Shown here: piece after piece, positions 1-5,675 of the stretch
Position numbering within the stretch: position 1 is the stretch's first letter
How the letters are laid out: the number at the start of each line of letters is the position of its first letter
Made by a program: the position numbers and the translations under genes
Assembly: GCA_017627015.1 (NCBI GenBank)
Contig: JAGAHP010000001.1
Location: 1-12,031 of the forward strand
Direction: 5' to 3'
Source: Bacilli bacterium
Lineage (GTDB): Bacteria; Bacillota_I; Bacilli_A; RF39; UBA660
DNA: 12,031 nucleotides
The notes under the pieces: model-generated
The model's input: only the letters and a program-made list of their open reading frames with translations
Told to the model about the DNA's origin: nothing
Database searches by the model: none

Positions 1-17
1 ATCAAACTCTCAATAAA
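1..17 (-). rRNA. 16S rRNA, extreme 5' end (partial)
   Basis: On the minus strand the window ends with TTGAGAGTTTGAT. This matches the conserved start of bacterial 16S rRNA, where AGAGTTTGAT is E. coli position 8 onward (27F primer site). Counting back from there puts the mature 5' end near 17. The rest of the gene lies outside the window. The tandem promoters and boxA-like leader immediately upstream support the call. Confidence 0.85.
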
Positions 18-157
18 AAATATATTTAAAAAAATATATTAAAATTTCAAATTTAAAATTCCTGACTACTCAAAATCATTGACATTTTTTTGCTCAGTTT
101 TCAAAGATCATTTTGCGCTTTTTTTCTTTATTATATAAAGGTTAATTTCTCACGCGC
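18..157 (-). other. rRNA operon leader with boxA-like element
   Basis: This is the transcribed leader between the predicted start of promoter P2 (about 157) and 16S rRNA. It contains GATCTTTGAAAACTGAGCAA at 90-109, the conserved antitermination/processing-type sequence seen in leaders and spacers of low-GC Gram-positive rRNA operons. A small hairpin CTTTAT-ATA-ATAAAG lies at 126-140. No protein is encoded here. Confidence 0.65.
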
Positions 158-163
158 AAATTA

Positions 164-192
164 ACTATATCATATTCAAATTTTAGTGTCAA
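164..192 (-). promoter_or_regulatory. rRNA promoter P2 (sigma-A type)
   Basis: A perfect -35 TTGACA (187-192) is separated by 17 bases from the -10 TATAGT (164-169). The AT-rich stretch upstream could act as an UP element. The predicted start is near the G at 157, in a short GCGCG run. An inverted repeat GTTAATTT-N9-AAATTAAC (141-165) overlaps the end of the -10 box. Confidence 0.8.
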
Positions 193-290
193 CACTTTTT
201 TTTCATTTTTTTAAAAAAATTGTCAAATAATGTAATTATGTTTATTTTTAATGAAAAATTGGTGTTTCAACTTCGAATTGAACATGTTAT

Positions 291-318
291 ATTATACACA
301 CTTTTTAAAAAAAGAGAA
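291..318 (-). promoter_or_regulatory. rRNA promoter P1 (sigma-A type, weak -35)
   Basis: A perfect TATAAT (291-296) lies about 125 bases upstream of P2. The -35 is poor: TTCTCT (313-318) at a 16-base spacer. It is preceded by GTG and a long A-rich tract, as in P2. Two promoters in tandem are usual for rRNA operons of this group. Confidence 0.5.
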
Positions 319-350
319 CACTTTTTTTACATTTTTTTAATTTTTTTTGC

Positions 351-392
351 AAAATAAAAACTAAAACATCGTTTTAGCCTTTAAAATAAAGG
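351..392 (-). terminator. Terminator of the spoVA operon
   Basis: On the minus strand CTAAAAC-GAT-GTTTTAG (361-377) forms a 7-bp stem followed by TTTTTATTTT (351-360). A second small hairpin, CCTTT-ATTTT-AAAGG (378-392), lies just before it, directly after the spoVAE stop. It separates the sporulation genes from the rRNA promoters. Confidence 0.75.
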
Positions 393-397
393 AATTT

Positions 398-748
398 TTA
401 GTTTTTAGGTTTAAAAATTAATGCAAAAATAAACGAAAATATTATCGTAGATGTAATTCCAGCTGTTGTAAAACTAAACATTCCACTAAATAAGCCAAGT
501 AAACCTGTCTTTTTTGTCTCTAATATTGCTCCATGCATAATTAAATGTCCAAAACTAGTTATTACTACCATGGCACCTGCTCCACACTTACTAACAAACC
601 AATCATATATATTAAAAATATCTAAAAAAGCACCTATTGAAACAAATAAGGAAGTTACTACTCCTGGTTTCAATTTAAAATGAGTAATTAATATTTCTCC
701 TATTAGACAAACTATTCCAGAAAACAAAAACGAATATATAAATATCAT
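398..748 (-). CDS. spoVAE: Stage V sporulation protein AE (SpoVAEb type)
   Basis: This is a 116-residue inner forespore membrane protein, part of the SpoVA channel that takes dipicolinic acid into the developing spore and releases it at germination. It is almost entirely hydrophobic, with about four membrane segments (roughly 3-24, 29-48, 57-76, 84-112). It carries the family signature SFGHLIMHGA at 65-74 and a glycine-rich GLLGLFSGMF at 83-92. Its length is that of the usual SpoVAEb. The ATG follows GGAGG (753-757) by four bases and overlaps the spoVAD stop as ATGA, so the two are translationally coupled. It is the last gene of spoVAC-AD-AE, the minimal SpoVA set also seen in Clostridia. The call rests on motif and order. 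Confidence 0.9.
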   Translation of the reverse strand: MIFIYSFLFSGIVCLIGEILITHFKLKPGVVTSLFVSIGAFLDIFNIYDWFVSKCGAGAMVVITSFGHLIMHGAILETKKTGLLGLFSGMFSFTTAGITSTIIFSFIFALIFKPKN

Positions 749-1725
749 ATAACCTCCAAACTAACTGCGTGACATACACAAGGTATAGTCTTTTTTTGAT
801 TAACAGATGTTGTATTAAGTAAAGCACCTGTCGCTAATAGTAATACTCTCTTTAATCTCTTCGATTTCATATCTGGAATAATCTTAGAATAAACATAGCT
901 AGGTAAACAAGAAGGTCCAGAACCACCTGCTAATACTCTCTTATCTTCCTTATTATATATATGGGCAGCTGAGTCTATATAATTATCTAACTCTATATTA
1001 TATTCTTCCTTATATAATTCTTTAAACATTTTTTCACCATACTTACCTAAATCTCCTGTTATTATAAGATCATAGTAATTTGGTTTTCTATCCAAATCTT
1101 TCAAATGCTCAAATAAAGTTAACACAGCGGAAGGTGTCATTGCACTTCCCATATCATTACTATCCTTAATATTAAGATCAAATACTTTTCCTATTGTTCC
1201 AGATTCAATTTTTATACTACTTTTTATATCTGACACTAAACATGAAGTAGCACTACTAACAGTAAAAGTTGAATATTCTGGTTTTGAGGCACCATACTCA
1301 GTTGGATTTCTATATGTTCTTTCTGAAGTCATATTATGTCCTGAAGTTGTACAAATTATATTATGTATATCCTTATTATATAAAAAGCTTCCAGCTATTA
1401 TTAATTCTTCACATATAGATGCACATGCATTATATACTCCTAAATATGGAATACCAAAATTTTTAGATGCAAAATTAGATACTACTAATTGGTTATTTAA
1501 GTCACTTGATATCATTAAATCTATTTTTTTATTATTTTCTTTCTTTATTAATATATTAATTGATTTTATTAGTTCTTTTATTTCACAGTCTTCATATGTG
1601 TTTTCCCCATCATAAAAATCTTTATATTCATCATCAAAATTTCCTTTTAATGGACCATCATATAAAAATGGACCTGCTACTACAGAAGTATTATTCAAAT
1701 ACACATTATCAAAATTAATAGTCAT
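745..1725 (-). CDS. spoVAD: Stage V sporulation protein AD
   Basis: This 326-residue thiolase-fold protein binds dipicolinic acid and is the cytosolic subunit of the SpoVA channel. It follows B. subtilis SpoVAD closely from memory: AGPFLYDGPL (17-26), the cysteine loop YNACAS with Cys101, SGHNMTSERTYRNPTEYG, the stretch DMGSAMTPSA, TGDLG, AGGSG and the C-terminal LATGALL and IPCVCHA. The start chosen is the ATG at 1725, which follows GGAGG (1731-1735) by five bases. An in-frame TTG at 1737 would add four residues but contains that ribosome binding site, so it is rejected. It begins one base after the spoVAC stop and ends with TGA overlapping spoVAE. That TGA stop argues for the standard genetic code. 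Confidence 0.95.
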   Translation of the reverse strand: MTINFDNVYLNNTSVVAGPFLYDGPLKGNFDDEYKDFYDGENTYEDCEIKELIKSINILIKKENNKKIDLMISSDLNNQLVVSNFASKNFGIPYLGVYNACASICEELIIAGSFLYNKDIHNIICTTSGHNMTSERTYRNPTEYGASKPEYSTFTVSSATSCLVSDIKSSIKIESGTIGKVFDLNIKDSNDMGSAMTPSAVLTLFEHLKDLDRKPNYYDLIITGDLGKYGEKMFKELYKEEYNIELDNYIDSAAHIYNKEDKRVLAGGSGPSCLPSYVYSKIIPDMKSKRLKRVLLLATGALLNTTSVNQKKTIPCVCHAVSLEVI

Positions 1726-1726
1726 G

Positions 1727-2167
1727 TTAACCTCCAAATATAATATATCTAATTATCCCAAATATATAAGCAGATACTACTCCATATAATATTACAGTTC
1801 CTGATAATTTAAATATATTAGAACCAATACCATTTACTAAACCTTCTTTTCTATATTCCATCGCACTACTTGTAGTTGAATGAGCAAAACCTGTTATTGG
1901 TATTATTAGACCAGCTCCGAACAAAGTAACTAATTTATCAAAAACTCCTATAGCTGTTAAAAATGACGCAACAAATATTAAAGTAATCATCATTAAATTT
2001 GAACTCTCATTATAACTTAAACTATCAATAGATGAATAAAGCAGTATTAATAACTCACCTATTACACCAATTGAGCCACCTATAAAAAAAGATATTAATA
2101 ATTTTTTAAATAATTTTGGTTTTGGTATAATCTTTTCTCTAATTTTGTTATATTTTTCTGCATTCAT
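1727..2167 (-). CDS. spoVAC: Stage V sporulation protein AC
   Basis: This 146-residue membrane subunit of the SpoVA channel is reported in Bacillus to be mechanosensitive and to help release dipicolinic acid. It has a short charged N-terminus ending in IPKPKLFKKL, then about four membrane segments (23-45, 57-77, 80-92, 120-143). The family signature GFAHSTTSSAMEYRKEGLVN starts at 93. The ATG at 2167 fits the family length and lies six bases after GGTG. The longer in-frame start (TTG at 2194) lies in the terminator region behind sigF and is unlikely. It is the first gene of the spoVAC-AD-AE unit. A hairpin terminator separates it from sigF, so it probably has its own forespore promoter. Confidence 0.93.
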   Translation of the reverse strand: MNAEKYNKIREKIIPKPKLFKKLLISFFIGGSIGVIGELLILLYSSIDSLSYNESSNLMMITLIFVASFLTAIGVFDKLVTLFGAGLIIPITGFAHSTTSSAMEYRKEGLVNGIGSNIFKLSGTVILYGVVSAYIFGIIRYIIFGG

Positions 2168-2173
2168 TTTAAT

Positions 2174-2208
2174 CACCATTTTTAGTATTAACAAAAAAAG
2201 ATAAAATT
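2174..2208 (-). promoter_or_regulatory. Possible forespore (sigma-G/F type) promoter of spoVA
   Basis: On the minus strand AATACTA (2183-2189) matches the sigma-G -10 consensus CATnHTA at six of seven positions. TCATA lies 18 bases upstream and fits the loose -35 gHATR except its first base. The -35 sits in the loop and the spacer in the distal arm of the sigF terminator hairpin. The implied start (about 2175-2177) would leave a leader of only about ten bases that keeps little beyond GGTG. B. subtilis spoVA is known to be sigma-G dependent, but this match is tentative. Confidence 0.3.
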
Positions 2209-2225
2209 ATGACATTTTATCTTTT
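2193..2225 (-). terminator. Terminator behind sigF
   Basis: A perfect 12-bp stem (2196-2207 with 2214-2225) has the loop GTCATA and is followed on the minus strand by seven T (2193-2199). The stem is AT-rich with one G-C pair. The sigF stop codon (2207-2209) lies at the loop. It divides the spoIIAA-sigF unit from spoVA. Confidence 0.65.
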
Positions 2226-2854
2226 AATTTATCCAATATTTTTCTTTCATACCTATATACTTTTACTTGAGATATATTTTTTTCTTTTGCTATCTCTGTT
2301 TGAGTCTTATTTTCATAATACCGCTCGTATATCAATCTTTTTTCTGAGTCACTTAATTCTTTTAATGCATCATTTAATTCAAAATAATTATTTCTATTAT
2401 CACTAATTGTATCTTCCAGTGATATTTTTTCATCATCACTAATAATCATATTTATACTAACTTCTTTTTCATTATAATTAATAACTTCGTTTATTCTTTC
2501 TTCATTCATATTTAATAGTTTACTCAGTTCTTTATTATTTGTGGGCCGACCATACATCTTATATATATGATCTTTAACAATATTAATTCTTTTATAATCT
2601 CTAATAATATCTCTACTTATTTTTATATTTCTATCTTCTCTTAAATATTTAAGTACTTCTCCTAATATATATTTATAAGCAAAAGAAGTAAATTTAACAT
2701 TAGAACTATTATCATATTTTTTAGAGGCATCTATAATACCCATCATTCCAGCCTGGAACAAATCATCTTTATTTCTTTCGTTTGAATATTTACTAATAAT
2801 TGAATAAACTAACTTCTCATAACTACTAATTAATTCATCTGTTAAAGTTAACAT
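2207..2854 (-). CDS. sigF: Sporulation sigma factor SigF
   Basis: This 215-residue sigma-70 family factor (SigF/SigG/SigB group) directs RNA polymerase to forespore genes. Region 2 spans about 11-73, with DDLFQAGMMGI (30-40) and FTSFAYKYILGEVLKYLRED (55-74). Region 3 follows at about 79-150. Region 4 has the helix-turn-helix TQTEIAKEKNISQVKVYRYE (184-203), close to SigF's TQSEVAERLGISQVQVSRLE. Position between a SpoIIAA-like gene and spoVA, behind dacF, matches the B. subtilis dacF-spoIIA-spoVA order and favours SigF over SigG. It is shorter than the 255-residue B. subtilis SigF and lacks about 30 N-terminal residues. The ATG overlaps the STAS gene by 7 bases and has no clear ribosome binding site, so translation is probably coupled. 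spoIIAB, normally between the two, is missing. Confidence 0.85.
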   Translation of the reverse strand: MLTLTDELISSYEKLVYSIISKYSNERNKDDLFQAGMMGIIDASKKYDNSSNVKFTSFAYKYILGEVLKYLREDRNIKISRDIIRDYKRINIVKDHIYKMYGRPTNNKELSKLLNMNEERINEVINYNEKEVSINMIISDDEKISLEDTISDNRNNYFELNDALKELSDSEKRLIYERYYENKTQTEIAKEKNISQVKVYRYERKILDKLKDKMS

Positions 2855-3174
2855 ACTCTAATTTTATTTAGCGCGGCTAATTCGTTATTAATAACTCCAC
2901 AGCCACTACTAACAACACTTTCTATTTTATTTTTTAATCCACATATATACATAACACCTTTATTATTCTTTATTAGTAAATTACATTCATCAAACAAATC
3001 TACTCTTTCCTCTATAATAGTTTTATCTACATTAAAGACTAGATACTTAATTCCTCCTTTTTTTATTATGTCTCTTAAATTGTTTTCAATAGATAAAACA
3101 CTATCTCTATTTATTCTTCCTTCTAACCTGACAAACAATATACCGCATGCAAATTCAAAATTAACATCCAACAT
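2848..3174 (-). CDS. SpoIIAA-like STAS protein (anti-sigma factor antagonist, degenerate site)
   Basis: This is a 108-residue single STAS domain protein. It aligns along its length with SpoIIAA: GILFVRLEGRINRDSVLSIE at 11-30 matches the SpoIIAA N-terminal strands, YLVFNVD at 44-50 matches HIVLNLE, and GVMYICGL matches EMVVCAI. SpoIIAA acts by freeing SigF from SpoIIAB and is switched off by phosphorylation of Ser58. In the matching place (MDSSG in B. subtilis) this protein has EERVD (55-59), so the phospho-serine is gone. It has five cysteines. The start chosen is the ATG at 3174, nine bases after AGAGAGG (3184-3190). The ATG at 3183 directly abuts that site. It is the first gene of a unit with sigF. 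It may be a reduced SpoIIAA or have a new partner; no SpoIIAB is present nearby. Confidence 0.7.
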   Translation of the reverse strand: MLDVNFEFACGILFVRLEGRINRDSVLSIENNLRDIIKKGGIKYLVFNVDKTIIEERVDLFDECNLLIKNNKGVMYICGLKNKIESVVSSGCGVINNELAALNKIRVC

Positions 3175-3234
3175 TTTATTCATCCTCTCTATTTGTAAGA
3201 TTATTTAAACACCATTAAATAAAAACATAAATAG

Positions 3235-3243
3235 TTTCGACAA
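3235..3243 (-). promoter_or_regulatory. Spo0A binding site (0A box) upstream of spoIIAA-sigF
   Basis: The minus strand reads TTGTCGAAA, containing a perfect TGTCGAA 0A box (3236-3242). It lies about 60 bases upstream of the STAS start, in the only gap of the sporulation block. Its first six bases (TTGTCG) could double as a -35, with TTTAAT 18 bases on (3214-3219). In B. subtilis the spoIIA operon is a direct target of phosphorylated Spo0A. I see no clear sigma-H promoter. Confidence 0.6.
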
Positions 3244-3251
3244 TAGATATC

Positions 3252-3278
3252 AAAAAAAATAGTTCTAATTAGAACTAT
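3252..3278 (-). terminator. Terminator of dacF
   Basis: A perfect 20-bp palindrome (3259-3278; arms ATAGTTC and GAACTAT) overlaps the dacF stop codon. On the minus strand it is followed by a run of T (3252-3259). It isolates dacF from the Spo0A-controlled unit. Confidence 0.7.
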
Positions 3279-4419
3279 TAAAAATATAATAACCACCTAT
3301 AAACTCGCCTATATATCTTAGATATAATTCAATTATATTTGCTTTCTTTATTTTTTTAGATGTTACTACATCAGTTTCAAAAATCTTTTTACCGTTTTCT
3401 TTAGCAATCAATCTTCCTACTATATCTCCTTTTTTAATAGGAAGTTTCTTTTTTACTATCTTAATATCATAAGTAATCTTTCTTTTACTCTTACCCTTTT
3501 TATTTAAAACATTAATATCTTCACTAGTTATTACTTTTGTACTTATACTAGAACTTTTATTATCAATATATTTACCCACTACTTTTCCTTTTTTTAATAA
3601 ACTACTAACTTTATACATATTAAAACCATAATCTAACATTTCACTCATTTCGCTATTTCTAGTCTTACTATCACTTTCACCCATAACTACTCCAATTAAT
3701 CTCATATTATTCCTTGTTGCAGTCGCAGTTAAACAATATAATGCATTTTCAGTAAACCCTGTTTTTAACCCATCCATACCAGGATATGTTTTAATTAACT
3801 TATTAGTATTAACCAGCCAAAACTTTTTATTAGTATTTTGTCTTAGATAATCTTCATATGTACTTGAAAACTCTAATACCTTTTTATGCTTAACTAATTC
3901 TTTAGCAATTAATCCCATATCTTTTGCTGAACTGTAATGGCCTTCTTCATCTAAACCAGTAGCATTTTTAAAATTAGTATTAGTTAATCCTAATTCTTTT
4001 GATTTGGAATTCATTCTTTTAACAAATTCTTCTTCTGAACCTGATATTCTTTCTGCAAGTGCCACAACCGCATCGTTCGCAGAAGCCATAGATATTCCTT
4101 TTACTAAATCATGAACACTCATAATTTCTCCCGCTTCAAGATATATTTGACTACCACCCATAGAAGCAGCATTTTCACTTACTTTAATTTTTTCATTCCA
4201 TTTTAGATTTCCTTTTTCTATTTCTTCCATTATTAATATAAGACTCATCATCTTTGTCATAGAAGCTGGGGCTCTTTTTTCATTTTCATTATAACTATAT
4301 ATTATTTCTCCAGTACTAGCTTCCATTAATATTGAACTCTTCGCGTTAGGAGATAATTTCAACGCACTAACTTTTGGTATAAACAAAAGCATGATAAATA
4401 ATAAATAAATTTTTTTCAT
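3265..4419 (-). CDS. dacF: D-alanyl-D-alanine carboxypeptidase (PBP5/DacF family)
   Basis: This 384-residue serine-type carboxypeptidase of peptidase family S11 trims the terminal D-Ala from peptidoglycan peptides outside the membrane. A signal peptide covers about 1-19 (cleavage near VSA-LKL). The three penicillin-binding motifs are intact: SMTK (Ser53-Lys56), SAN (113-115) and KTG (219-221). A PBP5 C-terminal beta-rich domain spans about 275-365, and the end is weakly hydrophobic. The ATG follows GAGG by six bases. The symbol dacF rests on its place directly upstream of spoIIAA-sigF, as in Bacillus, where it is forespore-expressed and affects cortex cross-linking. Unlike a simple operon, it is followed by its own terminator. 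It could equally serve as the vegetative DacA in this organism. No convincing promoter is visible in the 75-base gap shared with the divergent gene. Confidence 0.88.
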   Translation of the reverse strand: MKKIYLLFIMLLFIPKVSALKLSPNAKSSILMEASTGEIIYSYNENEKRAPASMTKMMSLILIMEEIEKGNLKWNEKIKVSENAASMGGSQIYLEAGEIMSVHDLVKGISMASANDAVVALAERISGSEEEFVKRMNSKSKELGLTNTNFKNATGLDEEGHYSSAKDMGLIAKELVKHKKVLEFSSTYEDYLRQNTNKKFWLVNTNKLIKTYPGMDGLKTGFTENALYCLTATATRNNMRLIGVVMGESDSKTRNSEMSEMLDYGFNMYKVSSLLKKGKVVGKYIDNKSSSISTKVITSEDINVLNKKGKSKRKITYDIKIVKKKLPIKKGDIVGRLIAKENGKKIFETDVVTSKKIKKANIIELYLRYIGEFIGGYYIFNSSN

Positions 4420-4462
4420 ATAACACCTCTACTAAAAAATATGAATTATTTTATTATTTATG

Positions 4463-4471
4463 TGTTATAAT
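4463..4471 (+). promoter_or_regulatory. Extended -10 promoter of the VanY-type gene
   Basis: TGT-TATAAT gives a perfect -10 (4466-4471) with an upstream TG. The -35 region (4443-4448, GAATTA) is poor, as is allowed for extended -10 promoters. It lies 24 bases before the start codon, leaving room for AGGAGG at 4482-4487. Confidence 0.55.
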
Positions 4472-4494
4472 TAAAAAAAATAGGAGGTGTTAAT

Positions 4495-5580
4495 TTGAAA
4501 AGAAAGAAGCCAAACTATAAATTAAGAAGAAATATTGCGAAAGTAGTAATAGTTTTATTAATCTTATTACCTATTATACTAATAAACAAAACTAAGATTA
4601 TGCACACACCTGTTTATTTACAAAATATGAAATATACAAAAATGATAGATGCATTCTTTGATAGTAATTATTCCACAGAAGAAACTAAATATATATTGGA
4701 AAAATTAAGAAAGAAAAAAATAATAGATAAAACTAATGTTAATTTTATTACAGCATTAAATGATTTGGGATATAATCATAATACTATAAACTTCGTTTTA
4801 TTAAATATGAATAAAACTGAAATAACAAAAATGCTTGGAAAGAAATACGATAAAGACTTTGAAGAATATATTACGTTAGATTTATTTAATTTTAACCATT
4901 ATGATAGATACGTTAAATTTCAAAAGAAAAATAAAACTCTTTCATTAGATGATATAGTTACAAGAGTAGAACTTAATTTAGACTATGAACCATACGAAGA
5001 AAATGATGAAGAAAAAGAACCTAACTCTATAACTGCTCTTGTTAATAAACATAGATATATAGGAAGAGAATATGTACCAAATGATTTAGTTAACATGGAA
5101 GATGGATATGCGAATAATGCATATGGTGTTAAAGAAGTTAGAAAAGAAACATATGAACATTTCAAAAAAATGGTAGATGATGCGAAAAAAGAAGATATAG
5201 TATTCTATGCTGAATCTGCTTATAGAGATTATGAATATCAAGATGAATTATATGAAGAATATGTTAATGAATATGGTGAAGAAAAAGCAGATACATTTGC
5301 TGCTAGAGCAGGACATTCTGAACATCAACTTGGCACTACACTTGATTTAGCAAATATATGGACTATTGAAGAAGGAGATCCTGAATATAAATGGATTGAT
5401 AAAAATGGATATAAATATGGATTTATATTTAGATATAAAAAATCAAAAGAAGATATAACTGGTTATAAAGCAGAAGGATGGCACATAAGATATGTTGGTG
5501 TAGAAGCCGCAACTATTATCCACAAGAAAAATATAACATTTGATGAATACTGGTTAAAATATGTAAAAAATAAGAAGTAG
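4495..5580 (+). CDS. Membrane-anchored D,D-carboxypeptidase, VanY (M15B) family
   Basis: This 361-residue zinc peptidase is predicted to cut D-Ala-D-Ala ends of peptidoglycan outside the cell. Residues 1-12 are basic and 13-31 form one membrane anchor. Residues 40-160 are a charged helical region I do not recognise, and 185-350 hold the VanY domain. Zinc-site motifs are SEHQLGTTLD (His277, Asp284) and EGWHIRY (Glu327 as base, His330 as ligand). SAYRDYEYQ at about 240 is also typical. The start codon is TTG, fixed by AGGAGG (4482-4487) seven bases upstream. It is divergent from the dacF-like carboxypeptidase, with its own terminator. No van regulators or ligases are nearby, so a wall-maturation role is more likely than glycopeptide resistance. 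Confidence 0.88.
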   Translation: MKRKKPNYKLRRNIAKVVIVLLILLPIILINKTKIMHTPVYLQNMKYTKMIDAFFDSNYSTEETKYILEKLRKKKIIDKTNVNFITALNDLGYNHNTINFVLLNMNKTEITKMLGKKYDKDFEEYITLDLFNFNHYDRYVKFQKKNKTLSLDDIVTRVELNLDYEPYEENDEEKEPNSITALVNKHRYIGREYVPNDLVNMEDGYANNAYGVKEVRKETYEHFKKMVDDAKKEDIVFYAESAYRDYEYQDELYEEYVNEYGEEKADTFAARAGHSEHQLGTTLDLANIWTIEEGDPEYKWIDKNGYKYGFIFRYKKSKEDITGYKAEGWHIRYVGVEAATIIHKKNITFDEYWLKYVKNKK

Positions 5581-5596
5581 AAATACTTCTTTTTTT
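5572..5596 (+). terminator. Terminator of the VanY-type gene
   Basis: AAGAAGTA (5572-5579), the tetraloop GAAA, and TACTTCTT (5584-5591) form an 8-bp stem that runs into a T tract ending at 5596. It overlaps the stop codon. Confidence 0.85.
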
Positions 5597-5640
5597 AAAA
5601 AATATAGGGGAAATCAATAAAATAAAGTCGAATATAAATA

Positions 5641-5675
5641 ATAGAACTATAAAAGAAAGGAGTGTTAGTTCTATG
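5641..5675 (+). promoter_or_regulatory. Hairpin presenting the ribosome binding site of the orphan gene
   Basis: ATAGAACTA (5641-5649) is perfectly complementary to TAGTTCTAT (5666-5674). The 16-base loop carries the ribosome binding site AAAGGAG (5656-5662). The 3' arm covers the first two bases of the ATG at 5673. Such a fold could control translation or protect the message. The structure is inferred from sequence only. Confidence 0.45.

Noticed and set aside
221..226. An extra TTGACA on the minus strand as a third rRNA promoter
   Set aside because: No -10 box is found 16-18 bases downstream, only a poly-A stretch.
745..748. UGA read as tryptophan (mycoplasma code)
   Set aside because: TGA ends spoVAD exactly at the spoVAE start as ATGA, and tryptophans checked use TGG. 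Sporulation genes also argue against a Mollicute.
2168..2194. Longer spoVAC start (TTG at 2194)
   Set aside because: It overlaps the T tract of the sigF terminator, and the ATG at 2167 fits the family N-terminus.
2209..2406. A 65-codon plus-strand reading frame
   Set aside because: It lies entirely inside sigF on the other strand, is low-complexity Phe/Leu/Ile-rich and has no ribosome binding site.
4983..5165. A 60-codon minus-strand reading frame
   Set aside because: It lies inside the VanY-type gene on the opposite strand and has no family features.
4495..5580. VanY-type gene as glycopeptide resistance
   Set aside because: No vanA/B ligase, vanH, vanX or two-component regulator is near; stand-alone VanY peptidases are common wall enzymes.
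5626..5632. A second Spo0A box (AGTCGAA) upstream of the orphan gene
   Set aside because: It matches six of seven positions only, with no convincing promoter beside it, and single near-matches are expected in AT-rich DNA.
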